From Cognatishimia maritima (GTDB taxonomy: Bacteria > Pseudomonadota > Alphaproteobacteria > Rhodobacterales > Rhodobacteraceae): a DNA stretch of 64,000 nt. The notes under the pieces are model-generated. The model was not told where the DNA came from. It searched no databases and worked only from the letters and a program-made list of their open reading frames with translations. Positions 15,506 through 24,590 of this stretch are shown one piece after another. Within the stretch, counting starts at the first letter, position 1. The number at the start of each line of letters is the position of its first letter. The position numbers were made by a program, and so were the translations under genes. The stretch covers positions 310,001 through 374,000 of the forward strand of contig NZ_FQWM01000001.1 of NCBI RefSeq assembly GCF_900129685.1. Direction: 5' to 3'.

Positions 15506-18292
15506 CTAGCCTTTCAAAGGACGCGCAAGACTGCGGTCAATTCGTGCTCCGACGTTTTCTGCAACCTGTTCCAATCTTTGTCGCAGCGTGTCAACAGAAC
15601 TCTCCTCGGTTTCACGTAACAAGAAGGCCACGCCGCCTGCCCCCAACTCATCGGGATTAAGCGCTTTTTGCCCCAGAAGCCGCGCAACAGATTGAAGCGT
15701 GCGAAACAGATCATAACCGTCACGCAGCACCGTAACATCTTCTTCGTCAAGCCAACCGATCAAAGCGCCATTTCGCAGACTGTCTCCGACCTCTCGGGTG
15801 GCCACCCCGGCCAAAAGCGCAGCAGTTTGCGACAAAAGTTCAATATCCTGCAAACGCCCGGCGCCAAGTTTTGCGTCCCAAACGCCAGACGATGCCTTGG
15901 CCGAAGCGATCCGTTCCCGCATTTCTTGCACGTCTGCCCGCACCTTTGCCTCGTCTGAAGGGCGCGCCAACTGCGTTTGACGAAACAGTTCCACCTCTGA
16001 CATCAAGTCCTCTGCCCCAGCAATGGGTCGCGCCCGGGTCAGTGCCAGATGCTCCCAGGTCCAGGCTTGGTTCTCCTGGTAGTCTCGAAACGATGTCAAA
16101 GAGGTCGCCACAGGTCCTTGCGTACCAGAGGGGCGCAGGCGCATATCTACCTCATACAGCCGCCCTTCTGCCATGGGCGCGCTAAGGGCCGTGACCAAAG
16201 CCTGCGTCAGCCGCGCATAATAGGCGCGCGAAGCCAAAGGGCGTTTGCCGTCCGAGGCGTCTACCCCAGCGGCATCATAAATCACGATAAGGTCAAGATC
16301 AGAGGTCGCCGTCAAAAGTCCCGCGCCGAGCGATCCCATGCCAAGCACCATCGCGCCGCGCCCGGGCATCGCGCCGTGTTTATTGGCGAACTCCCGTGTT
16401 ACCACCGGCCATAGGCCTACGAGTATGGTCTCTGCCAATTCAGAATACTGTGTCGCGGCCTCTGTTGCCGAGATCAACCCGCGCAGGTGATGCACCCCAA
16501 TGCGGAAGTGATATTCCTTCATCCAACGCCGCGCGGCATCGAGGCAGGATTCATAGTCATCATTTGCATCAAGCAGGTCCTGCAATTCGCTGCACAGCGT
16601 CTCTTTGCCCGGCCAAGCCGCAAAAAACGCCCCACCGATGACAGCGTCCAAAACAGAGGAATTGCGCGACAGATACTGTGCCAAGGCCGGCGAGGTGCTG
16701 AGGATATCAACGAGCAGATCAACCAGTTGTGGATTGGCCTCAAACAGTGAAAAGACCTGAACGCCCGCAGGCAAGCCCGCCAAAAACCCGTCCAACGCCA
16801 CAAGCGCCTCATCAGGTTTCGCGGCCTCGGTCAATCGATGTAGAAGGTCAGGTTTCAGTCGATTAAAAATCTCCACAGCCCGAGACGACCGCAACGCCGG
16901 ATAGGTCTGCCAGCGCGACAGGATTTGCTCATCAAACTTATGCGCCTCGACCTTTGGCTGAGGTGTCATCGCGTCAGGCGCAAAGAAATCTTCGGTCAGC
17001 GCATGGACGTCATCAATGCGCGCGCGCCATTCATCTTTCAGGTCGGCCAGGTCGCGCCCCATCAGGCAGGCGATGCGCTGCAGCCCTTCTTCGGTTTTAG
17101 GTAAATCGTGGGTCTGCGCATCGTTCAGCATTTGTATGCGATGCTCGACCTCGCGGTGCGCCCTGTAATGCACCGACAGTTTTTCAGCTATATCCGGTTT
17201 CACCCAACCCTGTTCCGCAAGTCGCTGCAGCGCAGGCACCGTCTGGCGCATGCGCAGCGAACGATCCCGTCCGCCCGCGATCAACTGCCGTGTTTGCGCA
17301 AAGAACTCGATCTCTCGAATGCCGCCGCGGCCGAGTTTCAAGTTGTGGCCCGCTAACCCGCGCTGGGCTGCCAAGCCTTTATGCTCGCGAATACGCAGCC
17401 GCATTTCATGCGCCTCATGAATGGTCGCGAAATCCAGATGCTTGCGCCAGACGAAGGGGCGCAGGGTGTCCAAAAAACGATTGCCCGCCTCAAGATCACC
17501 CGCTGCAGGCCTCGCCTTGATATAAGCGGCCCGTTCCCAGGTGCGGCCAAGACTTTCGTAATAGCGCTCTGCCGCTTCCATCGCGACACAAACGGGTGTG
17601 ACCGCCGGATCAGGCCGCAACCGCAAATCTGTGCGGAACACATAGCCTTCGCCGGTAATATCACTCAGCAAGGCCATGGCGCGACGTGTAGCCCGGACCA
17701 AAGACGACCGTGCATCGTGGAAATCGGCCAGTTCATATTGGCTTTCGTCAAACAGACAGATGAGATCGATATCGCTTGAGTAATTCAACTCGTGTGCGCC
17801 CATCTTGCCCATCGCAAGTGCCACCAAGCCGCCCAAGGTCGGAACATCGTCTTCTGTCGCACCAGGAAGTTTTCCACGTGTGATTTCTTTGTCGACAGTC
17901 GACTGTAGTGCGATTTGACATGACAAATCAGCGAAATCCGTCAAGGCACTCGTGACGTCTTCCAATGTCCAGACACCGGCGATATCAGCCAAAGCCGTCA
18001 TCAAGGCAATGCGCCGCTTTGCCTGTCGCAGCATGACCCCCAAGGCATCTGGCGGGCAGGCACTGAGATTTGAATGCACGCGAGATAACGCGGCCTCTGG
18101 CGCATCAAGCGCTTCTGGCAGCCAGTTGATTTCTTTCTGGATCAGCCCTCGCAAATATGGGCTACAAGAACCAACGGCGACCAACAGGTTTTCAATATCA
18201 CCTTCGGCAAAACCAAGTTGCGCCCGCAGGTCCTGCGCGATTTCAGGATCAAAAACCGAAGGCATGCGGGTTATACGAGAGGTAAAATTCAT
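15506..18292 (-). CDS. glnE: Glutamine synthetase adenylyltransferase/deadenylase
   Basis: A 928-residue bifunctional enzyme that adenylylates and deadenylylates glutamine synthetase in response to PII, controlling nitrogen assimilation. Two nucleotidyltransferase domains are visible: the N-terminal one with GKMGAHELNYSSDIDLICLFD and the C-terminal one with GMGSLGAGLLTATSDLDLIVIYD, each followed by its GlnD-UR/helical domain. Full family length. The ATG at 18292 has no strong ribosome site; ATG at 18262 is an alternative. It heads the minus-strand four-gene operon ending in the PIN gene. Confidence 0.95.
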   Translation of the reverse strand: MNFTSRITRMPSVFDPEIAQDLRAQLGFAEGDIENLLVAVGSCSPYLRGLIQKEINWLPEALDAPEAALSRVHSNLSACPPDALGVMLRQAKRRIALMTALADIAGVWTLEDVTSALTDFADLSCQIALQSTVDKEITRGKLPGATEDDVPTLGGLVALAMGKMGAHELNYSSDIDLICLFDESQYELADFHDARSSLVRATRRAMALLSDITGEGYVFRTDLRLRPDPAVTPVCVAMEAAERYYESLGRTWERAAYIKARPAAGDLEAGNRFLDTLRPFVWRKHLDFATIHEAHEMRLRIREHKGLAAQRGLAGHNLKLGRGGIREIEFFAQTRQLIAGGRDRSLRMRQTVPALQRLAEQGWVKPDIAEKLSVHYRAHREVEHRIQMLNDAQTHDLPKTEEGLQRIACLMGRDLADLKDEWRARIDDVHALTEDFFAPDAMTPQPKVEAHKFDEQILSRWQTYPALRSSRAVEIFNRLKPDLLHRLTEAAKPDEALVALDGFLAGLPAGVQVFSLFEANPQLVDLLVDILSTSPALAQYLSRNSSVLDAVIGGAFFAAWPGKETLCSELQDLLDANDDYESCLDAARRWMKEYHFRIGVHHLRGLISATEAATQYSELAETILVGLWPVVTREFANKHGAMPGRGAMVLGMGSLGAGLLTATSDLDLIVIYDAAGVDASDGKRPLASRAYYARLTQALVTALSAPMAEGRLYEVDMRLRPSGTQGPVATSLTSFRDYQENQAWTWEHLALTRARPIAGAEDLMSEVELFRQTQLARPSDEAKVRADVQEMRERIASAKASSGVWDAKLGAGRLQDIELLSQTAALLAGVATREVGDSLRNGALIGWLDEEDVTVLRDGYDLFRTLQSVARLLGQKALNPDELGAGGVAFLLRETEESSVDTLRQRLEQVAENVGARIDRSLARPLKG

Positions 18293-18486
18293 GCGGAAAC
18301 CATGCGACCAACCTTAACGATCGTCAACGGCAATCGCGGGCGAATACATACGATTGGCGGGCGACCAAATGCGTCGAAAACGCAACATAATCCGGTCAAA
18401 ACCAACATCAGCGCATGCATTGATTGACTTATCGTACCATCGCGATACCTGCAGAGCGTCAAAATCTTACACCTATTGAGGCACCC

Positions 18487-18672
18487 ATGAAAAAAGCACT
18501 TCTCGCTCTGGCTATTGCCACCGCAACCACCCCTGCAATGGCAGGCGGAATGTCCGAACCGATGGTCGAAGCACCTGTTATCGAAGCAGATGCTGCATCC
18601 AGCGCAAACGAAGCGGCAACCGTGATGGCGATCCTGACGATTGCAATCCTTGCTGCAGCTCTGGACAACTAA
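18487..18672 (+). CDS. Small exported peptide with hydrophobic C-terminal tail (61 aa)
   Basis: A signal peptide MKKALLALAIATATTPAMA with an AxA-type cleavage site precedes a short acidic linker (GGMSEPMVEAPVIEAD) and a C-terminal hydrophobic segment VMAILTIAILAAAL. GAGG lies 5 nt before the ATG. I have seen similar peptides of this pattern (signal, GGMSEP, acidic linker, hydrophobic tail) in Rhodobacterales, so it is probably a real, conserved but uncharacterised membrane micro-protein. It is followed by a strong terminator and is likely monocistronic. Confidence 0.7.
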   Translation: MKKALLALAIATATTPAMAGGMSEPMVEAPVIEADAASSANEAATVMAILTIAILAAALDN

Positions 18673-18701
18673 GCGACACAATTTTCGCTGAAAGACACCG
18701 A

Positions 18702-18738
18702 AAAAGGCGCCCTATCGTGGGGCGCCTTTTCCTTTTTT
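18702..18738. terminator. Bidirectional terminator between micro-protein gene and lon
   Basis: A near-perfect 11-bp stem (AAAAGGCGCCC / GGGCGCCTTTT) with a 7-nt loop; T-rich tracts flank it on both strands, so it can end the 18487 gene rightwards and lon leftwards. Confidence 0.88.
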
Positions 18739-18759
18739 TCAATGCGTTAAAGAGCCAAC

Positions 18760-21162
18760 CTAATGCGCTGTCGCGCTTGGGTTCTGCGCTTTGGCCAAGG
18801 CCGCAGCTGCCGCTTCTTCGGCCGCTTCGTCCCATTCGACAGGCTCTGGTTTTGCGACGAGCGCACGTTCCAGAACTTCTGACACATGGGTCACTGGAAT
18901 GATTTCCAGCCCTTCTTTTACGTTATCTGGAATCTCTGCGAGATCCTTTTCGTTCTCTTCCGGGATCAACACGGTTTTGATACCGCCCCGCAACGCTGCC
19001 AATAGTTTCTCTTTCAAGCCACCAATTGGCATCGCGTTGCCCCGCAAAGAGACCTCGCCGGTCATGGCGATGTCTTTGTGGATCGGAATGCCGGTCAGCA
19101 CAGAGACAATCGACGTCACCATCGCAAGACCCGCAGAGGGACCGTCTTTCGGCGTTGCCCCATCCGGCACGTGCACGTGAATGTCGATCTTGTCGAACTT
19201 CGGAGGCTTCACCCCGATTTCTGGCGCAATAGACCGCACATATGAACTCGCCGCGTCGATGGATTCCTTCATCACATCGCCCAGCTTACCGGTGGTTTTC
19301 ATCCGACCTTTACCCGGTAATTTCAGTGCCTCGATATGCAGCAGATCACCGCCCACGCTGGTATAAGCCAGCCCAGTCACAACGCCGACCTGATCCTTGC
19401 TTTCAGCCAGACCATAGCGGTACTTTTTCACGCCAAGGAATTCATCCAAGTTCTCAGGCGTCACCGTCACGCTGTCAGTTTCCTTGCGCACGATCTTAGT
19501 GATGGCTTTGCGGGCGATCTTGCCAATCTCACGCTCAAGGTTCCGCACGCCCGCTTCACGGGTGTAGGTGCGGATCATTTCCTGCAGCGCTTCCGGGTCC
19601 AGCGTGAATTCCTTGGCTTTCAGACCGTGGTTCTTCACCTGCTTCGGAATAAGGTGACGATGCGCGATCTCCGCCTTTTCGTCTTCGGTGTAGCCCGCCA
19701 GCGGAATGATCTCCATCCGGTCAAGCAATGGCCCCGGCATGTTATAGCTGTTGGACGTGGTCAGGAACATGACGTTTGACAGATCATATTCTACCTCAAG
19801 GTAGTGATCGACAAACGTGCTGTTCTGTTCTGGGTCCAAAACCTCCAGCATCGCAGAGGCTGGATCGCCACGGAAATCCTGCCCCATCTTGTCGATTTCA
19901 TCGAGCAAGATCAGCGGGTTGGTGGTTTTCGCCTTTTTCAGCGCCTGAATGATCTTACCCGGCATGGAGCCAATATAAGTCCGGCGGTGACCACGGATTT
20001 CGCTTTCATCACGTACACCACCTAGGGAGATACGGATGAACTCACGACCTGTTGCCTTCGCCACAGATTTACCCAGCGATGTCTTACCCACACCCGGAGG
20101 GCCGACAAGGCACATGATCGGGCCTTTCAGCTTTTTGGAGCGTTGCTGAACTGCGAGGTATTCCACGATGCGTTCTTTTACCTTTTCAAGGCCAAAGTGA
20201 TCGTGATCCAGTGTCTCTTGTGCCTTGTTCAAGTCTTTCTTCACGCGGGATTTGGTGCCCCACGGAATGGACAGCATCCAATCCAGATAGTTGCGCACAA
20301 CAGTCGCTTCGGCAGACATCGGCGACATGTTCTTAAGCTTCTTCAGCTCTGCGTCGGCCTTTTCCTTGGCTTCTTTGGACAGTTTGGTCGCGGCAATACG
20401 CTCTTCCAACTCTTGGATTTCACCAGAGCCGTCTTCGCCGTCGCCCAATTCCTTCTGAATGGCTTTCATTTGCTCATTCAGATAATATTCGCGCTGGGTC
20501 TTCTCCATCTGCGATTTCACGCGGGTTTTGATCTTTTTCTCGACCTGCAGCACAGACATTTCGCCCTGCATCAGGCCATAGACCTTTTCCAGCCGTTCAG
20601 AGACAGAAAGCGTTTCCAGAAGCTCTTGCTTTTGATCAACCTCAACACCCAGATGGCCTGACACTAGGTCCGCCAGACGCGCAGGTTCTTCGGTTTCAGA
20701 CACAGCGCTAAGCGCTTCTTCTGGAATGTTTTTCTTGATTTTGGCGTAACGCTCAAATTCGTCGCCGACCGAACGCAGCAGCGCCTCGATCGTGGTCGCA
20801 TCGCCTGGAATTTCATTCAGATATTCGGCGGTCGCTTCAAAGAAAACATCGTTTTCAAGGAAGTCATTGATCTGCACCCGCGCCTGACCTTCGACCAGCA
20901 CTTTCACAGTGCCATCGGGCAGTTTCAGCAGTTGCAGCACATTGGCCAGCACACCTGTGCGGTAAATGCCTTCTGCTTCCGGGTCGTCCTCAGCCGGGTC
21001 GATCTGGCTCGCCAGAAGGATTTGTTTGTCGTCCTGCATCACTTCTTCAAGCGCGCGCACGGATTTTTCACGGCCCACAAACAGCGGCACAATCATATGT
21101 GGGAAAACCACAATGTCGCGCAGCGGCAGGACGGGATAGGATGAATTGAGTGGCTCTTGCAT
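18760..21162 (-). CDS. lon: ATP-dependent protease Lon
   Basis: An 800-residue LonA protease that degrades misfolded and regulatory proteins. The N-terminal LON substrate domain starts YPVLPLRDIVVFPHMIVPLFVG. The AAA+ module has Walker A GPPGVGKTSLGK, Walker B LILLDEIDKM, and DHYLEVEYDLSNVMF. The C-terminal protease domain has the catalytic Ser in KDGPSAGLAM (near residue 680) and the Lys in GLKEKLLAALRGGIK (near 720). I start at the ATG at 21162, with AAGGA 6 nt upstream; a 17-codon extension lacks support. Terminated by a bidirectional hairpin. Confidence 0.96.
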   Translation of the reverse strand: MQEPLNSSYPVLPLRDIVVFPHMIVPLFVGREKSVRALEEVMQDDKQILLASQIDPAEDDPEAEGIYRTGVLANVLQLLKLPDGTVKVLVEGQARVQINDFLENDVFFEATAEYLNEIPGDATTIEALLRSVGDEFERYAKIKKNIPEEALSAVSETEEPARLADLVSGHLGVEVDQKQELLETLSVSERLEKVYGLMQGEMSVLQVEKKIKTRVKSQMEKTQREYYLNEQMKAIQKELGDGEDGSGEIQELEERIAATKLSKEAKEKADAELKKLKNMSPMSAEATVVRNYLDWMLSIPWGTKSRVKKDLNKAQETLDHDHFGLEKVKERIVEYLAVQQRSKKLKGPIMCLVGPPGVGKTSLGKSVAKATGREFIRISLGGVRDESEIRGHRRTYIGSMPGKIIQALKKAKTTNPLILLDEIDKMGQDFRGDPASAMLEVLDPEQNSTFVDHYLEVEYDLSNVMFLTTSNSYNMPGPLLDRMEIIPLAGYTEDEKAEIAHRHLIPKQVKNHGLKAKEFTLDPEALQEMIRTYTREAGVRNLEREIGKIARKAITKIVRKETDSVTVTPENLDEFLGVKKYRYGLAESKDQVGVVTGLAYTSVGGDLLHIEALKLPGKGRMKTTGKLGDVMKESIDAASSYVRSIAPEIGVKPPKFDKIDIHVHVPDGATPKDGPSAGLAMVTSIVSVLTGIPIHKDIAMTGEVSLRGNAMPIGGLKEKLLAALRGGIKTVLIPEENEKDLAEIPDNVKEGLEIIPVTHVSEVLERALVAKPEPVEWDEAAEEAAAAALAKAQNPSATAH

Positions 21163-21239
21163 ACTCGGTCCTTGTTCTTGGCAAGACAGCCCGGCCCCGC
21201 TTTGCGGCAACACTTGCTGTCTCCTCTTTCGAGTTTTCT

Positions 21240-21268
21240 ATCTGGTACGGCTCGGCATGGGTTTCAAG
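21240..21268 (-). promoter_or_regulatory. Possible heat-shock (RpoH-like) promoter upstream of lon
   Basis: On the minus strand CTTGAAA (21268-21262) is followed after 16 nt by CCAGAT (21245-21240), about 80 nt upstream of the lon ATG. This resembles an RpoH -35 with a weaker -10, and lon is a heat-shock gene in many bacteria. It is only a pattern match. The rest of the 353-base stretch 21163-21515 holds no gene that I can support, only a weak GCGCG/CGCGC hairpin at 21485-21505 after the 21516 gene. Confidence 0.25.
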
Positions 21269-21515
21269 ACAGGTCTCTTCCCGCGCGCCTCTGTTGTTGA
21301 AATCAGAATGCCTTTTGGGACGCGGGATCACAAGGGTGGATTTGCAGCGATTCACTCTGTGTTAACGACATCAAGCGGCCCTTGGGGTCATGCCACACGA
21401 AATTGACCGCCCACCACGCATACCGCCCAAGATTAAGTCAGCGCAGAATCCGAGTTAGGTAGGTTGTTTTGAGTTGGATAATAAGCGCGAAAGCTTTGGA
21501 CGCGCCTTTGGTTTA

Positions 21516-21878
21516 CTAAATCACGACATAATTGGCAGAGAGAAGTCCACCGAACAGAAATAAAGTGATCGTTATCGCAATAATGGACAGTCTCAGTCTT
21601 TTTCCGCTGAGGTATTTGATAGCGGAATATGCCGCGAACAAGATTGCTATTAGACCTAGCGAGGCGATGAGGGAGCCACCGCTAAAACTTAGTGAGACCA
21701 ATATCGGCGCAAGCAAGAAATAGACGAGCATGAACGGCAATTTTACAAAACCATCTATTGAAATGCCGGTAAGCGGGCCAATCAAAATTGTTGCCGTGAG
21801 CAGCGCGGCGAAAAGCCCAATAATGCACTCTGCTGGTTTGCCAAAATCTGATTTCAAGAAATTTAAGAATGCGTTCAT
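21516..21878 (-). CDS. Small polytopic membrane protein (120 aa), duplicated family member
   Basis: Four hydrophobic segments (about residues 16-34, 47-64, 69-89 and 97-118) joined by short loops, with a basic KRLRL before the last. The N-terminal signature LNFLKSDFGKPAECIIG is echoed in the 43-residue gene immediately upstream at 21964-22095 (LNYIIADYSKPIEVVLG). AAGGA lies 7 nt before the ATG at 21878. Base composition is visibly more AT-rich than in flanking lon and tgt, suggesting acquisition or relaxed selection. Function unknown. Confidence 0.7.
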   Translation of the reverse strand: MNAFLNFLKSDFGKPAECIIGLFAALLTATILIGPLTGISIDGFVKLPFMLVYFLLAPILVSLSFSGGSLIASLGLIAILFAAYSAIKYLSGKRLRLSIIAITITLFLFGGLLSANYVVI

Positions 21879-21901
21879 CAATAGATCCTTCCCAAGACCA
21901 C

Positions 21902-22129
21902 ACTGGCTCAATTTACCTCAGCCGCGCCACTGTTTTAGTCTTCGCGCTTTCGAAAAAACATTTTCACAGATCTCCACTTAACCCGATCTCAAAATTGATC
22001 GCGACAAACCCGATAAAGAGCCCCAAAAGAATTCCCAAAACCACTTCGATAGGTTTTGAATAGTCAGCGATTATGTAATTAAGAACAATCTTCACTAGTA
22101 CTTTCCTCTATTTTCTAAACTGGCTCAAT
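21902..22129 (-). repeat. Tandem duplication boundary: repeated tgt tail upstream of two paralogous genes
   Basis: The 11-mer ATTGAGCCAGT occurs at 22129-22119 (coding IEP plus the first base of the last Val codon of tgt) and again at 21912-21902. In both cases it is exactly 23 nt upstream of the start codon of a small membrane gene (GTG 22095, ATG 21878). In tgt frame the second copy reads IEPVW after a stop, i.e. a decayed tgt tail. This points to a tandem duplication of a unit spanning the end of tgt and the small gene. Confidence 0.65.
21964..22095 (-). CDS. Truncated paralogue of the 21516 membrane protein (43 aa)
   Basis: Reads from GTG at 22095 with AGAGGAAA about 9 nt upstream: MKIVLNYIIADYSKP, then IEVVLGILLGLFIGFVAI as one transmembrane helix, ending SGDL. 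Eight of the first 21 residues are identical to the start of the 120-residue protein downstream (shared pattern LN[FY]xxxD[FY]xKPxExxxG). It stops after the first helix, so it is either a micro-protein or a decayed copy. It begins 20 nt after the tgt stop on the same strand. Its standing as a translated gene is uncertain. Confidence 0.5.
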   Translation of the reverse strand: MKIVLNYIIADYSKPIEVVLGILLGLFIGFVAINFEIGLSGDL

Positions 22130-23245
22130 ATCCCCCTGCGCCCTAGCTTGATGGAAATCCCTTTCCCAAGCCTCAAAGGTCCCGGCTTCAATCGCGTCCC
22201 GCATGCCCTGCATAATGTCTTGGAAATATTGCAGGTTATGCCACGTCAGTAGCATCCCCGAAATCATCTCGTTAGACCGGAACACATGGTGCAGGTAAGC
22301 CCGTGAATAGTTCTGACAGGCCGGGCAGCCGCACGATTCATCGAGCGGCCGCGGGTCATCGGCGTGGCGCGCGTTTTTGATGTTCACGACGCCATGGCGG
22401 GTGAAGCATTGCCCTGTACGACCAGAGCGCGACGGCAGAACGCAGTCCATCATGTCAATCCCGCGTTTGACAGCGCCAACGATGTCATCTGGCTTGCCAA
22501 CCCCCATCAGGTAACGCGGTTTGTCGACCGGCAATTGATCAGGCGCAAAGTCCAGCACAGAGAACATCGCCTCCTGCCCCTCACCTACGGCCAGACCACC
22601 AACCGCATAGCCATCAAACTCGATCTCACGTAAAGCTTTGGCGCTTTCTTCGCGGAAATCTTCCTCAAGACCGCCTTGCTGAATGCCAAACAAAGCATGT
22701 CCCGGACGATCCCCAAAGGCATCTTTGGACCGTTCAGCCCACCGCATCGACAGGCGCATGCTCTCTGCAATGCGATCTCGGTCTGCTGGCAAGGCCGGGC
22801 ATTCGTCAAAACACATGACGATGTCAGATCCCAACAGCTTTTGGATTTCCATAGACCGTTCCGGCGTCAGCTCGTGCTTAGATCCATCGATATGGCTTTG
22901 GAAAGTCACACCTTTCTCTGTCAGCTTCCGCAGTCCCGCCAAAGACATAACCTGAAAGCCGCCGGAATCCGTCAGAATGGGCCGCTCCCAGTTCATAAAC
23001 TTGTGCAGACCACCCAGACGGTCAATGCGCTCTGCCGTCGGGCGCAGCATCAGGTGATAGGTATTGCCCAGCAGAATGTCCGCCCCCGTCGCGCGTACGC
23101 TTTCTGGCATCATCGCCTTGACCGTCGCCGCCGTACCAACCGGCATAAACGCCGGTGTGCGGATCTCTCCGCGCGGGGTCGAGATCACCCCGGTGCGCGC
23201 CTTGCCATCGGTGGCTTTCAGGTCAAATGAAAAACGGCTGGTCAT
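22115..23245 (-). CDS. tgt: tRNA-guanine(34) transglycosylase (queuine tRNA-ribosyltransferase)
   Basis: A 376-residue TIM-barrel enzyme that exchanges guanine-34 of GUN-anticodon tRNAs for preQ1. The general acid/base Asp is in [12 protein letters not shown], the nucleophilic Asp in [18 protein letters not shown], and the structural zinc site in [17 protein letters not shown]. Full family length. It is the first of a minus-strand run with the two small membrane genes. The start [14 protein letters not shown] agrees with relatives. Confidence 0.95.
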   Translation of the reverse strand: MTSRFSFDLKATDGKARTGVISTPRGEIRTPAFMPVGTAATVKAMMPESVRATGADILLGNTYHLMLRPTAERIDRLGGLHKFMNWERPILTDSGGFQVMSLAGLRKLTEKGVTFQSHIDGSKHELTPERSMEIQKLLGSDIVMCFDECPALPADRDRIAESMRLSMRWAERSKDAFGDRPGHALFGIQQGGLEEDFREESAKALREIEFDGYAVGGLAVGEGQEAMFSVLDFAPDQLPVDKPRYLMGVGKPDDIVGAVKRGIDMMDCVLPSRSGRTGQCFTRHGVVNIKNARHADDPRPLDESCGCPACQNYSRAYLHHVFRSNEMISGMLLTWHNLQYFQDIMQGMRDAIEAGTFEAWERDFHQARAQGDIEPV

Positions 23246-23354
23246 AGTTCACCTTTTTAGCTTTGCGCGCTCCTTACGCTGTCTTATCAAGGTTGTAAAA
23301 TAGCACATTCGGCCCCACCTCATGGCTTGGGGCAATCTTATTCAGGGGACATTT

Positions 23355-24233
23355 ATGATCGAACAAATACTTTCGGAAAACATCGTGCTTTTGATTGGCG
23401 CGGCCTTTGTCATCACCGTGATATTCAAAGGCGTGCGGATTGTGTCGCAATCCGAAAAACACGTCGTCGAACGGTTTGGTCGATTGCACTCGGTCTTGGG
23501 GCCGGGTATCAACTTTATCGTGCCGTTTCTGGATGTGGTGCGCCACAAGATTTCCATTCTCGAACGCCAACTTCCCACTGCCAGCCAAGACGCCATCACC
23601 AAAGATAACGTGCTGGTACAGGTCGACACCTCGGTGTTCTACCGCATCACCGAGCCTGAAAAGACGGTTTATCGTATTCGCGACGTTGATGGTGCGATTA
23701 CAACAACGGTTGCCGGTATCGTGCGCGCCCAGATCGGCAAAATGGACCTGGATGAGGTCCAAGCCAACCGCGCGCATTTGATTGAGACCATAAAGGTTTC
23801 CGTGGAAGACGCCGTTGATGATTGGGGCATCGAAGTCACCCGCGCCGAAATACTGGATGTCAATCTGGATCAGCAGACCCGTCAGGCCATGTTGCAACAG
23901 CTTAACGCTGAACGGGCACGCCGGGCGCAGGTAACCGAGGCGCAGGGTAAGAAAAGCGCGGTCGAACTGCAGGCTGATGCGGAACTTTACGAAGCCGAAC
24001 AGAAAGCCAAGGCGCGCCGGATTTCTGCGGATGCAGAAGCCTATGCAACGCAAGTTGTGGCGCAAGCCATTAAGGATAACGGCATAGAAGCCGCGCAATA
24101 TCAGGTTGCGCTCAAACAGGTCGAAGCTCTGAACGCCTTGGGCAACGGTGCCGGCAAGCAGACGATCGTTCTGCCTGCCGCCGCGCTCGAGGCATTTGGC
24201 GATGCCTTCAAATTGCTGAAAGGCGGTTCTTGA
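23355..24233 (+). CDS. qmcA: SPFH/stomatin-family membrane protein (QmcA-like)
   Basis: A 292-residue SPFH protein: N-terminal membrane helix (MIEQILSENIVLLIGAAFVI), then the SPFH/PHB domain (VSQSEKHVVERFGRLHSVLGPG, FLDVVRHKISILERQLPT), an alanine/glutamate-rich helix (residues about 190-260) and a C-terminal tail. Such proteins oligomerise into membrane microdomain scaffolds and usually pair with NfeD, which follows with its ATG overlapping this stop. AGGGG lies about 7 nt before the ATG at 23355; the 11-codon upstream extension lacks a site. Confidence 0.9.
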   Translation: MIEQILSENIVLLIGAAFVITVIFKGVRIVSQSEKHVVERFGRLHSVLGPGINFIVPFLDVVRHKISILERQLPTASQDAITKDNVLVQVDTSVFYRITEPEKTVYRIRDVDGAITTTVAGIVRAQIGKMDLDEVQANRAHLIETIKVSVEDAVDDWGIEVTRAEILDVNLDQQTRQAMLQQLNAERARRAQVTEAQGKKSAVELQADAELYEAEQKAKARRISADAEAYATQVVAQAIKDNGIEAAQYQVALKQVEALNALGNGAGKQTIVLPAAALEAFGDAFKLLKGGS

Positions 24234-24508
24234 TGGCGGTTTTGCTGACAACCTGGTGGGTCTGGCTTGCAGCAGCGCTGGGGCTTGGCATTCTAGAGAT
24301 GCTTGTGCCGGGCTTTATTTTCTTGGGCTTCGCGATTGGGGCTGCCGTTACCGGGTTGGCCCTATTGGGTCCCTTGAAACTCTTGTCGGTCCCGGCCATC
24401 CTGCTTCTGTTTGCGGTCATCTCTTTGATCGCATGGTTGATCTTACGTCGCGTCTTTTCGCTGCCAAAAGGCAATGTGAAAACCTTCAATCACGACATCA
24501 ACGAATAA
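24233..24508 (+). CDS. Short NfeD-family membrane protein
   Basis: A 91-residue NfeD-type protein with hydrophobic segments at about residues 6-26, 28-47 and 50-71 (WWVWLAAALGLGILEMLVPG, IFLGFAIGAAVTGLALLG, VPAILLLFAVISLIAWLI) and a short hydrophilic tail. It is the short type lacking the long periplasmic protease domain; its C-terminal OB-like region is also very short. TGATG overlap with the stomatin gene shows coupling. A terminator follows at 24549. Confidence 0.87.
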   Translation: MAVLLTTWWVWLAAALGLGILEMLVPGFIFLGFAIGAAVTGLALLGPLKLLSVPAILLLFAVISLIAWLILRRVFSLPKGNVKTFNHDINE

Positions 24509-24548
24509 CTGTTGCACTCGCCTGCTAAAAACTATTCCTGCGCAACAC

Positions 24549-24577
24549 ATCGGGCCAAATTTTGGCCCGATTCTTTT
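24549..24577 (+). terminator. Terminator of the stomatin-NfeD operon
   Basis: ATCGGGCCAAA (24549-24559) pairs with TTTGGCCCGAT (24561-24571), and CTTTTT follows. It separates the operon from the RimK-fusion gene that starts at 24591. Confidence 0.8.
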
Positions 24578-24590
24578 TGGGAATAAACAG

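Noticed and set aside
23274-24251. 325-codon open frame on the minus strand
   Set aside because: Antisense to the SPFH/stomatin gene; no recognisable domains.
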